Below, one piece after another: positions 24,908 to 34,501 of a stretch of 64,000 bases of DNA. Within the stretch, counting starts at the first letter, position 1. Every line of letters starts with the position of its first letter. The notes below the pieces were generated by a model that was not told where the DNA came from, did no database searches, and saw only the letters and a list, made by a program, of their open reading frames with translations. Both the position numbers and the translations under genes were made by a program. The stretch comes from Streptomyces sp. ITFR-21. Its GTDB lineage: Bacteria; Actinomycetota; Actinomycetes; Streptomycetales; Streptomycetaceae. The stretch is taken from assembly GCF_031844685.1 (NCBI RefSeq), contig NZ_CP134605.1:2438001-2502000 (forward strand), read 5' to 3'.

Positions 24908-25642
24908 TCAGTTCTTGCCGGAGACGAGCACGAGGGCGACGGTGTCCGCGGAGGCGGCGATGGTCAGCGGACCGGCGTCCGCGGAGTCGACGAGCACGGT
25001 GACGGAGGTGTCGCCGGAGGAGAAGTCACCCGTGGACGTGATGACCTTCTTGACGATCACGCGGTCGCTGATGAGGGTGGTGTCGACGGCGCCGGACGCG
25101 CTGTCCTGGGTGGCCTTGGCGGCGGTGGTGCTCACGTTGTAAGCGGCCACCACGTTCCCAGCGGCGAGTCCGTTGGGGAACTGGCTGGTCTTCAAGGAGA
25201 GCCCCACGAGTGACTTCCCCGGCGGGATCACTTCATCCTTCTTGGTGATCATCGACGTGGTCAGCACCGAATTCGCGACGAGATTTGTGCCGGCCCGCCA
25301 GTTGTTGAGCAGGTCTTTACGCTGCCCCCACCGTACGAAATTTACTCCGGAGTCGTTCGAGAGCATTACTTCGCGAATGGCGCCGGGCGGGATGGCGTCA
25401 CCGGCTGCGACCGGGGCGGTGACTTCCACGACGGAGATCTTGTTCCCCGCGCGCATCACCATCACGGTCGCGCCGAGCGCGCCCACCAGAATGAGGAGGA
25501 CGGCGAGCGCGGCGAGTGCCGGTTTGCGCTCGCGCGGTGCCGTCGGCAGCCGCTCTCCATCCAGCGGTGCCCCGAGGCCCGCTGCGGGAACCGGCTGGCG
25601 GCCGCTGCCGCCGCCCGCAGCGGATCGTTCCCTGACCTTCAC
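24908..25642 (-). CDS. CpaB/RcpC-like SAF-domain protein
   Basis: A protein of 244 residues with a cytosolic N-terminus, one membrane helix (LAALAVLLILVGALGATVMV, about 44-63) and an SAF domain (VEVTAPVAAGDAIPPGAI) typical of CpaB/FlgA-like proteins that bind wall or envelope polymers. GTG 25642 was chosen, giving a short basic leader; upstream frame has no resemblance. It is first of the minus-strand tad run and divergent from the EssC-like gene. Confidence 0.8.
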   Translation of the reverse strand: MKVRERSAAGGGSGRQPVPAAGLGAPLDGERLPTAPRERKPALAALAVLLILVGALGATVMVMRAGNKISVVEVTAPVAAGDAIPPGAIREVMLSNDSGVNFVRWGQRKDLLNNWRAGTNLVANSVLTTSMITKKDEVIPPGKSLVGLSLKTSQFPNGLAAGNVVAAYNVSTTAAKATQDSASGAVDTTLISDRVIVKKVITSTGDFSSGDTSVTVLVDSADAGPLTIAASADTVALVLVSGKN

Positions 25643-26063
25643 GTCACTGCCCCCGTCGAGCCGGCGTGCGTTGATATCGGTTGCGTGGGGAGAGACTGCC
25701 GCGCTCCGGTCCGGCGGCAGCCCGCAGGCCGATGTCAAATCACCGCACGTTATCAGCGCCTCACAAACACCCTCAAGGCGCATCCCGCGACGGGAGACTC
25801 ACATCTCTGCAACGGATCAGAACGGTCCGCGTGACATGCCCGCGCTCGGGCAGCACGATAGGGCCCTGTTCGATCCGCCCCATTTCGGTCCGGCTCGGGA
25901 CCACTCTGCCATCATCGGACCACCGCGTGCGCGGCCCCGAATCCGGCCTGTGGATAAGCCCGCCGACGTTATCCACAGGCCCGCGCATCTGCCATGCCCC
26001 GAGTCCGTGCGAGCCGTTATCGTCCTTGAACAACGAAGTCGAATCCGGGGGAACGAGGAAGCC
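25643..26063. other. Divergent control region of the tad and EssC-like operons
   Basis: A gap of 421 bases with lower GC than its flanks, no convincing gene, and a long inverted repeat described separately. It should hold the promoters of both large operons. Confidence 0.7.
25945..25981. promoter_or_regulatory. Inverted pair of DnaA-box-like 9-mers
   Basis: TTATCCACA occurs at 25969-25977 and its complement TGTGGATAA at 25949-25957. They lie in perfect 13-base inverted arms (25945-25957 and 25969-25981) separated by 11 bases, about two helical turns from centre to centre. TTATCCACA is the classical DnaA box; streptomycete boxes usually read TTGTCCACA. No replication gene is near, so a regulatory rather than an origin role is inferred; an unrelated regulator is possible. 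Confidence 0.6.
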
Positions 26064-29000
26064 GTGCGTCTGTCGTTGACCGTGGTCGATCCGCTCGGCG
26101 GGGACCGCGCAGATGTAGTGGTCGATGCCGATCCGGCCTCGACCGTCGCGGATGTCGCCAGGGAACTGGGACGGAAGGTCGGCGGCGGCGCCGAGATCAT
26201 CCCGATCGCCGGCGGTGCCTCGCGCGCGCCCGGCGCGCCCGCGGTATACGTGGACGGGTACGCGGTCGATCCCGGCTGGACGGTGGCTCAGTCACCGCTG
26301 CGCGAGGGCGCGGTGGTGAGTCTGTACGACCCGGCGGGCTGTCTGCCGGGCGAACCGGCCGGGGTGGTCGAGCTGCGGGTCGTGGGCGGGCCGGACGCGG
26401 GCGCCGTGCACCGGCTGGGCATCGGGCGGGTGGAGATCGGGCGCGGCCCGGCGGCGCGGATCCGGATCGAGGACTCCGAACTGGCCGCGCGAGCGGCGGT
26501 GCTGACGGTCTCGATGAACGGCAGCTGCCAGGTCACGGTCGACGGCGGGACGAAGGAGTGGCCGCTGGGCGGTCAGCTCGCCCTCGGCAACACCCTGTTG
26601 GAACTCGGCCCCTATCTTCCGCCGGACGCGGCGCTGCACCCGGGCGAGGACGGTGCCACCTACGACTACAACCGCCCGCCGCGGCTGTCGCCTCCCGAGC
26701 GGGCCACCCTCTTCCGGCTGCCGACCCCGCCGAAGGAGCCCGGCGCCCGGCCGCTGCCGTGGCTGATGGCACTGACACCGCTGGTCATGGCGGTGACGAT
26801 GGCCCTCATGCTGCACCGCATGGTGTACCTGGTCATGGCGGCGGTCAGCCCCGTGGTCATGGTCGGCAACTACTTCGTGGACAAGAAGACCGGCCGCAAG
26901 TCATACGCGAGGACGGTCGCCGAGTACCGCGACCGCAAGGCCGGTATCGAGCGGGACGCCGGCGACGCGCTGGAGGCCGAGCGCGGGGACCGGGCGGCGG
27001 CCTCGCCCGACCCGGCGACCGTGCTCAACACCGCGACCGGCCCGCGCACCAGGCTGTGGGAGCGCCGCCGCGGCGACCCGGACCACTTGCTGATCCGGGT
27101 CGGCACCGCGAAGCTGCCCTCCGAGGTGGTGCTCGACGACCCGGAGCAGGAGGAGCACCGCCGCCGGGTCACCTGGGAGATCGACGACGCGCCGGTCGCG
27201 GTCGAGTTGCGCAGGCTCGGCGTGATCGGGTTCGCGGCGCCCGGCGACGGAGCCCGGGCGATGGGCCGTTGGGCGGTGGCCCAGGCGGCGGCCCTGAGCA
27301 GCCCGGTGGACGTGCAGTTCTACGTGCTCACCGACCAGTCGGGGCGGGAAAGCTGGGACTGGGTGCGGTGGCTGCCGCACGCCAGGCCCACCGACGGCCT
27401 GGACGCCTCGGCCCTGATGGGCACCGACGCGGAGACGGCCGCGGCGCGCATCGCCGAGCTGGGGGCGATCCTCGACGGGCGGCAGAAGGCCAAGCTGAAG
27501 GCGGGCGGCGCCGCCCACCGCGCGGCGTTCTTCAAGGAGCCGGACATCGTGGTGGTCCTGGACGGCTCCCGGCGGCTGCGGGCGATGCCCGGCGTGGTGC
27601 AACTGCTGCGCGAGGGCCCCGGCGTGGGGATGTTCCTGACCTGCCTGGACGCCGAGGAGCGGTTCCTGCCCGGTGAGTGCCAGGCCGTGGTGGTCGCCGA
27701 GTTCGCGGCCCACACCGCCGCCGCGCAGGCCGCCCCGGCGCCGCAGAAGGCGGTGGGGGCCGGCTTTCCGCAGGGCGGCTTCCCCACCCACAACGCCTGG
27801 TACGCCGGCGTTCAGCAGGCCCGCACGACCGAGGCGGAGCCGGCCTTCGGCTCGTTCCGGCTGCGGGTGGAGCAGGCGGGCGCCGCCCGGATCCGCGCGG
27901 TGCGGCCCGACCTGGTGTCGCCTGTCTGGTGCGCCCGGCTGGCCCGCTGCCTGTCGCCGATCCGCGACATCAGCGGCGAAGCCGAGGACTCGGCGATCCC
28001 TTCGGCGAGCCGGCTGCTCGACGTCCTCGGCCTGGAGCCGCCGACCGCGGACGCCGTCGCCGCGCGCTGGCGGCTGAGCCCGGTCTCCACCCAGGCGGTG
28101 GTCGGGGAGTCCTACGACGGTCCGTTCGCGATCGACATCCGCAAGGACGGTCCGCACGGTCTGATCGCTGGCACCACCGGTTCGGGCAAGTCGGAGCTGC
28201 TGCAGACCATCGTGGCGTCGCTGGCGGTGGCGAACACCCCCGAGGCGATGACGTTCGTCCTGGTGGACTACAAGGGTGGTTCCGCCTTCAAGGACTGTGT
28301 CCGGCTGCCGCACACCGTCGGCATGGTCACCGACCTCGACGCCCACCTCGTCGAGCGGGCCCTGGAGTCGCTGGGCGCCGAACTGCGGCGGCGCGAGCAC
28401 ATCCTGGCCGGGGCCGGCACCAAGGACATCGAGGACTACACCGACCTGCTCAAGCGGCAGCCGCAGCTCACCCCGATGCCGCGGCTGCTCATCGTGATCG
28501 ACGAGTTCGCCTCGATGGTCCGCGACCTCCCCGACTTCGTGACCGGCCTGGTGAACATCGCCCAGCGGGGCCGTTCGCTGGGCATCCACCTGATCCTGGC
28601 CACCCAGCGGCCGAGCGGTGTGGTCTCGCCGGAGATCCGCGCCAACACCAACCTGCGGATAGCGCTGCGGGTCACCGACGGCAGCGAGTCCTCCGACGTC
28701 ATCGACGCCCCGGACGCGGGCGGCATCTCCAAGTCCACGCCGGGCCGGGCGTATGTGCGGCTGGGCGCGACGTCGCTGGTGCCGTTCCAGTCCGGCCGCG
28801 TCGGCGGCCGGCGGCCCGGCGCGGTGGAGAACGTGCCGGTGGCGCCGTGGGTGGACGTCGTGGACTGGTCGCAGCTGGGCCGCAGCGCCCCGCGGCGCCC
28901 GGCCGGCGCGAAGGGTGAGGAGGACGAGGTCACCGACCTCAAGGTCCTGGTGGAGGCGATCCGCGGGGCCAACGAGCGGCTGGCGATCCCCGCGCAGCAC

Positions 29001-30596
29001 AGCCCGTGGCTGCCCGCGCTGCCCGACACGCTGCGGCTGGACGAGCTGCCGGTGCCCGTCACGGCCGGCGCGCTGCCGCCGGCCGCCTACGGCGTCGAGG
29101 ACCTGCCGGCGCTCCAGGCCCGGCGGCCGGTGGCCATCGACTTCCACGGCTTCAGCCACCTACTGGCCGCGGGGGCGCCGCGCTCGGGGCGGTCCCAGCT
29201 GCTGCGCACCATCGCCGGTTCGCTGGCCCGCACCCACTCCACCGCGGACCTGCACCTGTACGGCGTCGACTGCGGCAACGGCGCGTTGAACGCGCTGGCC
29301 GGGCTGCCGCACTGCGGCGCGGTGGTGGGCCGTTCGCAGACCGAGCGGGCGGTCCGGCTGATCGGCCGGCTCAAGGCGGAGCTGACCCGGCGCCAGGATC
29401 TGCTGGCGGCGGACGGATTCGCGGACATCGGCGAGCAGCGGGCGGCGGTGGCCGAGCAGGAGCGGCTGCCGCACATCGTGATCCTGCTCGACCGGTGGGA
29501 GGGCTGGACGACCTCGCTCGGCGAGCTGGACCACGGCGCGCTGACCGACGAGCTGTTCACCTTCCTGCGCGAGGGTGCCTCGGCCGGCATCCATCTGGTC
29601 ATCGCCGGTGACCGCACCTTGATGACCGGCCGGATCTCCACCCTCACGGAGGACAAGATCGCCTTCCGGCTGGCGGACCGCTCGGACTTCGCACTGATCT
29701 CGGTCAACCCGCGCAAGGTGCCGGACGACATCCGGCCGGGCCGCGCGTACCGCTCGGAGTCCGGGATCGAGTTGCAGGTCGCGCTGCTGGACGGCGAGGT
29801 CACCGGCCAGGGCCAGGCGGCGGCACTGGCCGCGATAGGCGCGGCGGCCACCGAGCGGGACGCGGATCTGCCGCGCTCGCGGCGGCCGTTCCGGGTCGAC
29901 GTGCTGCCGACCCGGCTGTCGTTCGCGGACGCCTGGGAGATGCGCGACACCGACGCGGCACGCTCGCCGATGTGGTCGCTGGTCGGCGTCGGCGGCGACG
30001 AACTCACCGGCCACGGCCCGGACCTGTCCGACGGGCTGCCCGCGTTCGTCGTCGGCGGCCCCGGCAGATCCGGCCGGTCCACGCTACTGCTCACCTTGGC
30101 CCGCGGCTGCCAGCGGCAGGGCGTGAAGCTGGTGGTGGCCGCGCCGCGCCCCTCGCCGTTGCGTGAACTAACCGGCGGTGAAGGAGTGCTGCGGGTCTTC
30201 ACCGACAGCGACATACCCGCGGGCGATCTGACCGGGGCGCTGGAGGAGGCCGGCGGCGCGCCAGTGGTGGTGCTGATCGACGACGCGGAGCTGCTGCGCG
30301 ACTGCGACGCCAGGGACGTGCTCAAGGAGATCATCGCCCGGGGCACCGACCGCGGCCGGGCGGTGGTGCTGGCCGGCGGCGAGGAGGACATTTGCTCCGG
30401 CTTCTCCGGCTGGCAGGTGGACGCCAAGAAGGCCCGCCGCGGTGTGCTGCTCTCCCCACAGCAGGTCATGAGCGGCGAGCTGATCGGCGCCCGGCTCAGC
30501 CGCAGCAGTGTCGGCCTCCAGGTGACCCCGGGCCGGGCGCTGCTGCACCTCGGCGACGGCGAGCCCAAGACGGTGACGGTACCGCTGACGGTGTGA
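26064..30596 (+). CDS. EssC-like FtsK/SpoIIIE ATPase with FHA domain
   Basis: A protein of 1510 residues. An N-terminal ubiquitin- or FHA-like segment (1-95) is followed by an FHA domain (about 100-185, GIGRVEIGRGPAARIRI), two transmembrane helices (about 235-280, WLMALTPLVMAVTMALML) and three FtsK-type ATPase domains. Domain 1 has an intact Walker A GTTGSGKSE (702-710) and Walker B LLIVIDEFASMV. Domains 2 and 3 have degenerate P-loops APRSGRSQ (about 1036) and GPGRSGRST (about 1330), with arginine in place of lysine. The FHA-TM-TM-3xATPase layout is that of EssC/YukB. GTG 26064 has GAGGAAG upstream. It probably drives export of WXG100-type substrates such as the next gene's product. Confidence 0.88.
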   Translation: MRLSLTVVDPLGGDRADVVVDADPASTVADVARELGRKVGGGAEIIPIAGGASRAPGAPAVYVDGYAVDPGWTVAQSPLREGAVVSLYDPAGCLPGEPAGVVELRVVGGPDAGAVHRLGIGRVEIGRGPAARIRIEDSELAARAAVLTVSMNGSCQVTVDGGTKEWPLGGQLALGNTLLELGPYLPPDAALHPGEDGATYDYNRPPRLSPPERATLFRLPTPPKEPGARPLPWLMALTPLVMAVTMALMLHRMVYLVMAAVSPVVMVGNYFVDKKTGRKSYARTVAEYRDRKAGIERDAGDALEAERGDRAAASPDPATVLNTATGPRTRLWERRRGDPDHLLIRVGTAKLPSEVVLDDPEQEEHRRRVTWEIDDAPVAVELRRLGVIGFAAPGDGARAMGRWAVAQAAALSSPVDVQFYVLTDQSGRESWDWVRWLPHARPTDGLDASALMGTDAETAAARIAELGAILDGRQKAKLKAGGAAHRAAFFKEPDIVVVLDGSRRLRAMPGVVQLLREGPGVGMFLTCLDAEERFLPGECQAVVVAEFAAHTAAAQAAPAPQKAVGAGFPQGGFPTHNAWYAGVQQARTTEAEPAFGSFRLRVEQAGAARIRAVRPDLVSPVWCARLARCLSPIRDISGEAEDSAIPSASRLLDVLGLEPPTADAVAARWRLSPVSTQAVVGESYDGPFAIDIRKDGPHGLIAGTTGSGKSELLQTIVASLAVANTPEAMTFVLVDYKGGSAFKDCVRLPHTVGMVTDLDAHLVERALESLGAELRRREHILAGAGTKDIEDYTDLLKRQPQLTPMPRLLIVIDEFASMVRDLPDFVTGLVNIAQRGRSLGIHLILATQRPSGVVSPEIRANTNLRIALRVTDGSESSDVIDAPDAGGISKSTPGRAYVRLGATSLVPFQSGRVGGRRPGAVENVPVAPWVDVVDWSQLGRSAPRRPAGAKGEEDEVTDLKVLVEAIRGANERLAIPAQHSPWLPALPDTLRLDELPVPVTAGALPPAAYGVEDLPALQARRPVAIDFHGFSHLLAAGAPRSGRSQLLRTIAGSLARTHSTADLHLYGVDCGNGALNALAGLPHCGAVVGRSQTERAVRLIGRLKAELTRRQDLLAADGFADIGEQRAAVAEQERLPHIVILLDRWEGWTTSLGELDHGALTDELFTFLREGASAGIHLVIAGDRTLMTGRISTLTEDKIAFRLADRSDFALISVNPRKVPDDIRPGRAYRSESGIELQVALLDGEVTGQGQAAALAAIGAAATERDADLPRSRRPFRVDVLPTRLSFADAWEMRDTDAARSPMWSLVGVGGDELTGHGPDLSDGLPAFVVGGPGRSGRSTLLLTLARGCQRQGVKLVVAAPRPSPLRELTGGEGVLRVFTDSDIPAGDLTGALEEAGGAPVVVLIDDAELLRDCDARDVLKEIIARGTDRGRAVVLAGGEEDICSGFSGWQVDAKKARRGVLLSPQQVMSGELIGARLSRSSVGLQVTPGRALLHLGDGEPKTVTVPLTV

Positions 30597-30784
30597 CCGT
30601 CCGGGGCCGACGCGGATCCGGGACGACGGGGCCAGGACGACCGGGCCAGGATGGCCGGGCCGTGGCGACCAGACGGTGGCGCCCGGACCGTGGACGGTTC
30701 ACGTACGCCCAATAGAGAAAGGACACGAGTTCCACGACTGGCCGGCCGAATTCCCTGGGAATGCCGGGAAAGGGTTGATTCTTC

Positions 30785-31081
30785 ATGGCTGACCTGCAGA
30801 TCAACGGCACCGTGATGGGGGATTTGCGCAAGACGTTCGCCACCATCGCGGACCGTATGGACGGCGTCAGCCGGGCCATGGGCAATGCCGACGGCGAAGG
30901 CGTGGGAGCACCAGAACTCATAGGCGACGTTCACGACTTCGCCGACGGCTGGCACTACGGCATCAAACAGATAGGCCGGCACGCCGACACCGCGGTCCAC
31001 ATGATCGACCAGATCGGCAAGACCTTCGACGACGCCGATCTGCAACTCGCCAATCCCCTGAAGACCGACGGGAAGAAGTGA
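30785..31081 (+). CDS. WXG100-like small protein (module 2)
   Basis: An all-helical protein of 98 residues with a DGWHYG turn near residue 54 (WXG-type) and a helical tail KTFDDADLQLA. It lies between the EssC-like ATPase and a T7SS-signal protein, the standard context of WXG100 substrates. The ATG follows a weak AAAGGG site. It resembles the product at 13743. Confidence 0.75.
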   Translation: MADLQINGTVMGDLRKTFATIADRMDGVSRAMGNADGEGVGAPELIGDVHDFADGWHYGIKQIGRHADTAVHMIDQIGKTFDDADLQLANPLKTDGKK

Positions 31082-31085
31082 AGGC

Positions 31086-32426
31086 GTGACCCGGAGCTTC
31101 CCGCATCTCGGTTACGACCCCACGCCCGGCGACGTCGGGCGGACCCGTTCGCTGGCCCGGCAGCTGGGCGATCTGCACGGCGAGCTGACGACCACGGTAG
31201 GCGAGCTGGAGCGGATCGGCTGCGGTTACTGGAAAGGCGAGGCGGCGAAGGCATTCGTCGCGCATATCGACAGCGACGTCACCCCGCTGATCAAGAAGGC
31301 GCACGACTCCTTCGGCCGCGCCTCGGACGCCCTTTCCCGCTGGGCCGACCAACTGCACGGTTTCCAGGCCGAGGCGGACGGCCTGGAAAAGGAGGCCGCT
31401 GCCAAGCAGAGCGCCGTGGACCAGGCCAGGGCCGCGCTGGACAGCCCGCCGCCGCACGACGGCGTCCCGCACCCGGCTCCCGAGACGGCGCCCGACCCGG
31501 ACGCCGCCGCGGACGACAAGAAGAAGCGGCAGGCGCTCACCGACGCCGGCGACGCGCTGCGCGGCGTACGCGACCGGGCCCACGAGCTGCACACCCGCTA
31601 CACCGGCGCCGCCGCGTCGATAAGCCACGACCTGGACAAGGCCGCCGACATCGCGCCGGACCAGCCGGGCCTGTTCAGCCGGATGGTGCACGGCATCGAG
31701 GGCGCCTGGGCCGACACCGTCCAGTGGGTCAAGGACCACGCCGACCTGATCAGGCTCATCGGCGACCTGCTCAGCGATCTGAGCGGCATCCTCGGCGTGC
31801 TGGCGATCATCACCGCGCCCTTCGAGCCGTTGAGGGCGATCTTCGCGGTCGCCGCCGTCGTCACCAGCGCCGCCGCGCTGATCAGCCATCTTGTAGCCAA
31901 GGCGGCGGGCGCCGACGTGAGCTGGGTGAGCATCGGGTTCGACGCGCTGGGCGTGGTCCCCGGCATCGGCGCCTTCGCCAAGGGGGCCAAGGTCGTCGAC
32001 GGCACCGTGGCCGCCGTCCGGGCCGCTGAGCTCGGCGACGGGTTCCGCGGGGTGACCACCATCGGCCGGAACCTCGTCGGCAAGGCGGGCGAGTTCATCG
32101 CGGGCGGCAAGCAGATCACCCTGTACAAGAACCTCAAGCTGGAGTTCGGCGGGCTCAAGGCCGCGGGAAAGATCGTCTCCGGCGGGAAGATCGTCAACCG
32201 CATGCAGCTGGTGTCCGAGCAGCTCTACCAACACGGCCAACTGCTGGGCACCAGGGGACTCAGGACGATCACCGGCGGCAGGGTCGCCATCGACGCGATG
32301 AGCGGCACCGGCCGCGCCATCGACGCGGGCCTGAAGCTGGCGCCCAAGCTCTACTCGGTCCCCCAGCACATCGGCGAGGCGATCCACCTCGGCGACCGGT
32401 TCGACCAGGCGGCCACCGCGAACTGA
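31086..32426 (+). CDS. T7SS-signal effector-like protein (module 2)
   Basis: A protein of 446 residues. The N-terminus LGYDPTPGDVGRTR matches the T7SS-signal type; helices follow with CGYWKGEAAKAF (WXG-like) and RWADQLHGFQAEADGLE, shared with the gene at 12322. Next come a D/P-rich linker, a hydrophobic core (DLLSDLSGILGVLAIITAPF, RAIFAVAAVVTSAAALISHL) and a C-terminal region of about 150 residues without a recognised toxin motif. GTG 31086 lies four bases after the preceding stop, with GAAGG upstream. Confidence 0.65.
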   Translation: MTRSFPHLGYDPTPGDVGRTRSLARQLGDLHGELTTTVGELERIGCGYWKGEAAKAFVAHIDSDVTPLIKKAHDSFGRASDALSRWADQLHGFQAEADGLEKEAAAKQSAVDQARAALDSPPPHDGVPHPAPETAPDPDAAADDKKKRQALTDAGDALRGVRDRAHELHTRYTGAAASISHDLDKAADIAPDQPGLFSRMVHGIEGAWADTVQWVKDHADLIRLIGDLLSDLSGILGVLAIITAPFEPLRAIFAVAAVVTSAAALISHLVAKAAGADVSWVSIGFDALGVVPGIGAFAKGAKVVDGTVAAVRAAELGDGFRGVTTIGRNLVGKAGEFIAGGKQITLYKNLKLEFGGLKAAGKIVSGGKIVNRMQLVSEQLYQHGQLLGTRGLRTITGGRVAIDAMSGTGRAIDAGLKLAPKLYSVPQHIGEAIHLGDRFDQAATAN

Positions 32427-32592
32427 CCGGGGACCGCCACCCGCCCGGAGCTGCGCCCGCGCACCCGGCCGTCCGGCGCCCACGGGCCCGGCATCCACCC
32501 GACCGCGCGTCCGCCCACCGGCGCATCCACCCGACCGCTGGACGTCCGACCGCACCGACCGACCGCGCAGACCGACCGAGAGGCGTACGACG

Positions 32593-33486
32593 ATGGACTG
32601 GTATCCCGACCAGGACGAGACCACCTTGCTGCGTACGCCGATCCGCTTCGCCACCGGCTACGCGCACCCGGTGCTGGGCTCGCGCTGGTTCCGGGACACC
32701 GACCGGCGCGACATCCGGGCCGAACTGCCGGGCTGACCGGCCGGCCCGGAGTTCACCCTGCACACGAAGGCCGCCCAGAACGTCGACCGGGTGGCCGGCG
32801 GCTTTCTCAGCGGTCTGGTGACCGCCATCCAGGTCGCCGTCGAGACGGTGGTCGGCGGGAACTCCGTGGCGGCCGGCGACGGGCCGCCCAGGTCCGAACC
32901 GCAAACCCGGCCGACGAGTCCGAGGACTTCCCGGTGCTGTGGGCCGCACCCGGCACCCTGGCCCGCACCGTGCCCTGGCAGCTGGACCCGTCGCGCCGCC
33001 CCGACCACTACCGGGTGGACGCCGTCGTCACCGAGCGGCGCCTCGTGCTGCTGGGCGTCGGCCCGGATCTGACCGCGCCCGCGACCGTGCTGTGGGAGAC
33101 CGGGCGGGAGGAAGTCGCGGGCGCCGAGCGGCTGAAGTTCAGCGGGAACGGCCACGACGTACGGATCCGCTTCGGCGACGACTCCTGGGTACGGCTGTCC
33201 ACCGGCGCCGCCGACAAGCTCGCCGGGCTGCTGGCGGACCGGTGCCGGCCGGTGCCGGCCGGTGCCGGAGTCCGAACTGACCGAGGGCCAGCGCCGGCGT
33301 GTGGCGCGCTTGCGCACCGAACTGCCCGCCGGTGCGCGGGCACCGCGGTTCTTCCGGCTGGCCGGCGGTGTCGTCCTGGTCGAGAGCCAGGTTCCGGCGA
33401 AGACCGGGAAGGGCCTGTTCGAGACCCACTCCCTCCTGATGGGCGAGTCCGGCGCGCCGGCCCGCCCGCAGCCCGGCGACCTCTAG
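32593..33486 (+). pseudogene. Decayed T7SS-associated gene
   Basis: The reading starts MDWYPDQDETTLLRTPIRFA and meets a TGA at 32734, where the family pattern I recall has a tryptophan (LPGW). It continues in the same frame (GPEFTLHTKAAQNVDRV), shifts frame near 32890-32930 into FPVLWAAPGTLARTVPWQLD, and shifts again at 33241-33262 because a 10-bp unit (GGTGCCGGCC) is duplicated. Deleting one unit restores LADRCRPVPESELTEGQ and the end GAPARPQPGDL. Three independent lesions make this a true pseudogene unless the sequence is faulty. Its TAG stop abuts the insertion element. Confidence 0.75.
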
Positions 33487-34487
33487 ATGAATGAGTCCAA
33501 GGGTTCGCCTGCGGACATGGCGCGAGGGCGCCCATGGTCGGTGTGTGAAGACAAACCTGGACACCCTCGCGACTGCACTCTATGCCCGGATCGATGATGA
33601 GTTGAAGGCTTCGCCGGGGCTGGCCCCGTGGCGGCCGAAGGTGGGGATCGCGCCTACGCTCAGCGATGCTGAACTGGTCACTCTGGCGGTGATGTCGGCG
33701 CTGCTCGGGTACACCTCCGAGCGGCGGTGGCTGCGCCGCGTCGACCGCGACTTCCGCGGCATGTTCCCCTACGTGCCCCAGCCCTCCGGCTACGGCAAGC
33801 GACTGCGTGCCGCATCGTCCCTGCTCACCAGCACCATCCGGATCCTGGCCCGGGACACCTCGCTGTGGACCGACGACGTGTGGGTGGTCGATTCCACACC
33901 GGTCGGCTGCGGCTGCTCGCGGGAGACCGCGAAACGGTCGGACCTGGCCGGCTGGGCGGAGTACGGCTACTGCGCGTCGCACTCCCGGTATTTCTGGGGA
34001 CTGCGCCTGCACCTGGTGTGCACGCTGGGCGGCCTGCCGGTCCTGTTCGCGCTGACCGGCGCGAAGGCCGACGAACGCGAGACCCTGCGCGACATGCTCG
34101 ACACCGCACCCGACGTGGCCGCCTCCCACCCCGGCCAGACGATCATCGGCGACAAGAACTACTACGGACACGACTTCGAGCACGACCTCACCGAACGTCA
34201 CCTGCACCTGCTGCGACCGGCCCGCAAGGGCGAACCCGAACGGCCCGGCGCGCACCTGTTCAAACCGTTGCGACAGACCATCGAGTCGATCAACCAGACC
34301 CTCAAAGGCCAGCTCGACCTGGAACGGCACGGCGGCAAGAGCCCGGCGGGCGTCACCGCACGAGTCCTGTCCCGCGTCCTCGCGCTGACCGCCGCGATCT
34401 GGCTCAACGACAAAACCGGGCAACCCATCAAGCGATCCCTGACCGCCTACGACCACTAACCGTGACCCCAACCCTTGGACTCAATCA
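33487..34487. mobile_element. IS982-type insertion sequence
   Basis: About 1.0 kb with one transposase gene. The inverted repeats are TGAGTCCAAGGGTT at 33492-33505 and its complement at 34470-34483, extendable outward with one mismatch. TCTAG flanks both ends (33482-33486 and 34488-34492), a probable 5-bp target duplication; because CTAG is palindromic, the exact ends are uncertain by a few bases. The insertion lies right at the stop of the decayed gene and 15 bases before the next gene's ATG. Confidence 0.8.
33545..34459 (+). CDS. IS982-family transposase
   Basis: A DDE transposase of 304 residues. Typical stretches are SDAELVTLAVMSALLGYTSE, WVVDSTPVGCGCSRE (first Asp), EYGYCASHSRYFWGLRLHL, TIIGDKNYYG (second Asp) and PLRQTIESINQTLKGQLDLE (Glu). 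Length and frame are intact, so the element may be active. GTG 33545 fits the family start (KTNLDTLATALYARID); an ATG at 33491 inside the left inverted repeat is less likely. Confidence 0.88.
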   Translation: MKTNLDTLATALYARIDDELKASPGLAPWRPKVGIAPTLSDAELVTLAVMSALLGYTSERRWLRRVDRDFRGMFPYVPQPSGYGKRLRAASSLLTSTIRILARDTSLWTDDVWVVDSTPVGCGCSRETAKRSDLAGWAEYGYCASHSRYFWGLRLHLVCTLGGLPVLFALTGAKADERETLRDMLDTAPDVAASHPGQTIIGDKNYYGHDFEHDLTERHLHLLRPARKGEPERPGAHLFKPLRQTIESINQTLKGQLDLERHGGKSPAGVTARVLSRVLALTAAIWLNDKTGQPIKRSLTAYDH

Positions 34488-34501
34488 TCTAGGCGAGATC
34501 C

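Noticed and set aside
25945-25981. Replication origin
   Set aside because: Only two boxes and no dnaA, dnaN or other origin genes nearby.
30750-30762. ATTCCC-T-GGGAAT palindrome before the WXG100-like gene
   Set aside because: Short and isolated; could be an operator but there is no further support.
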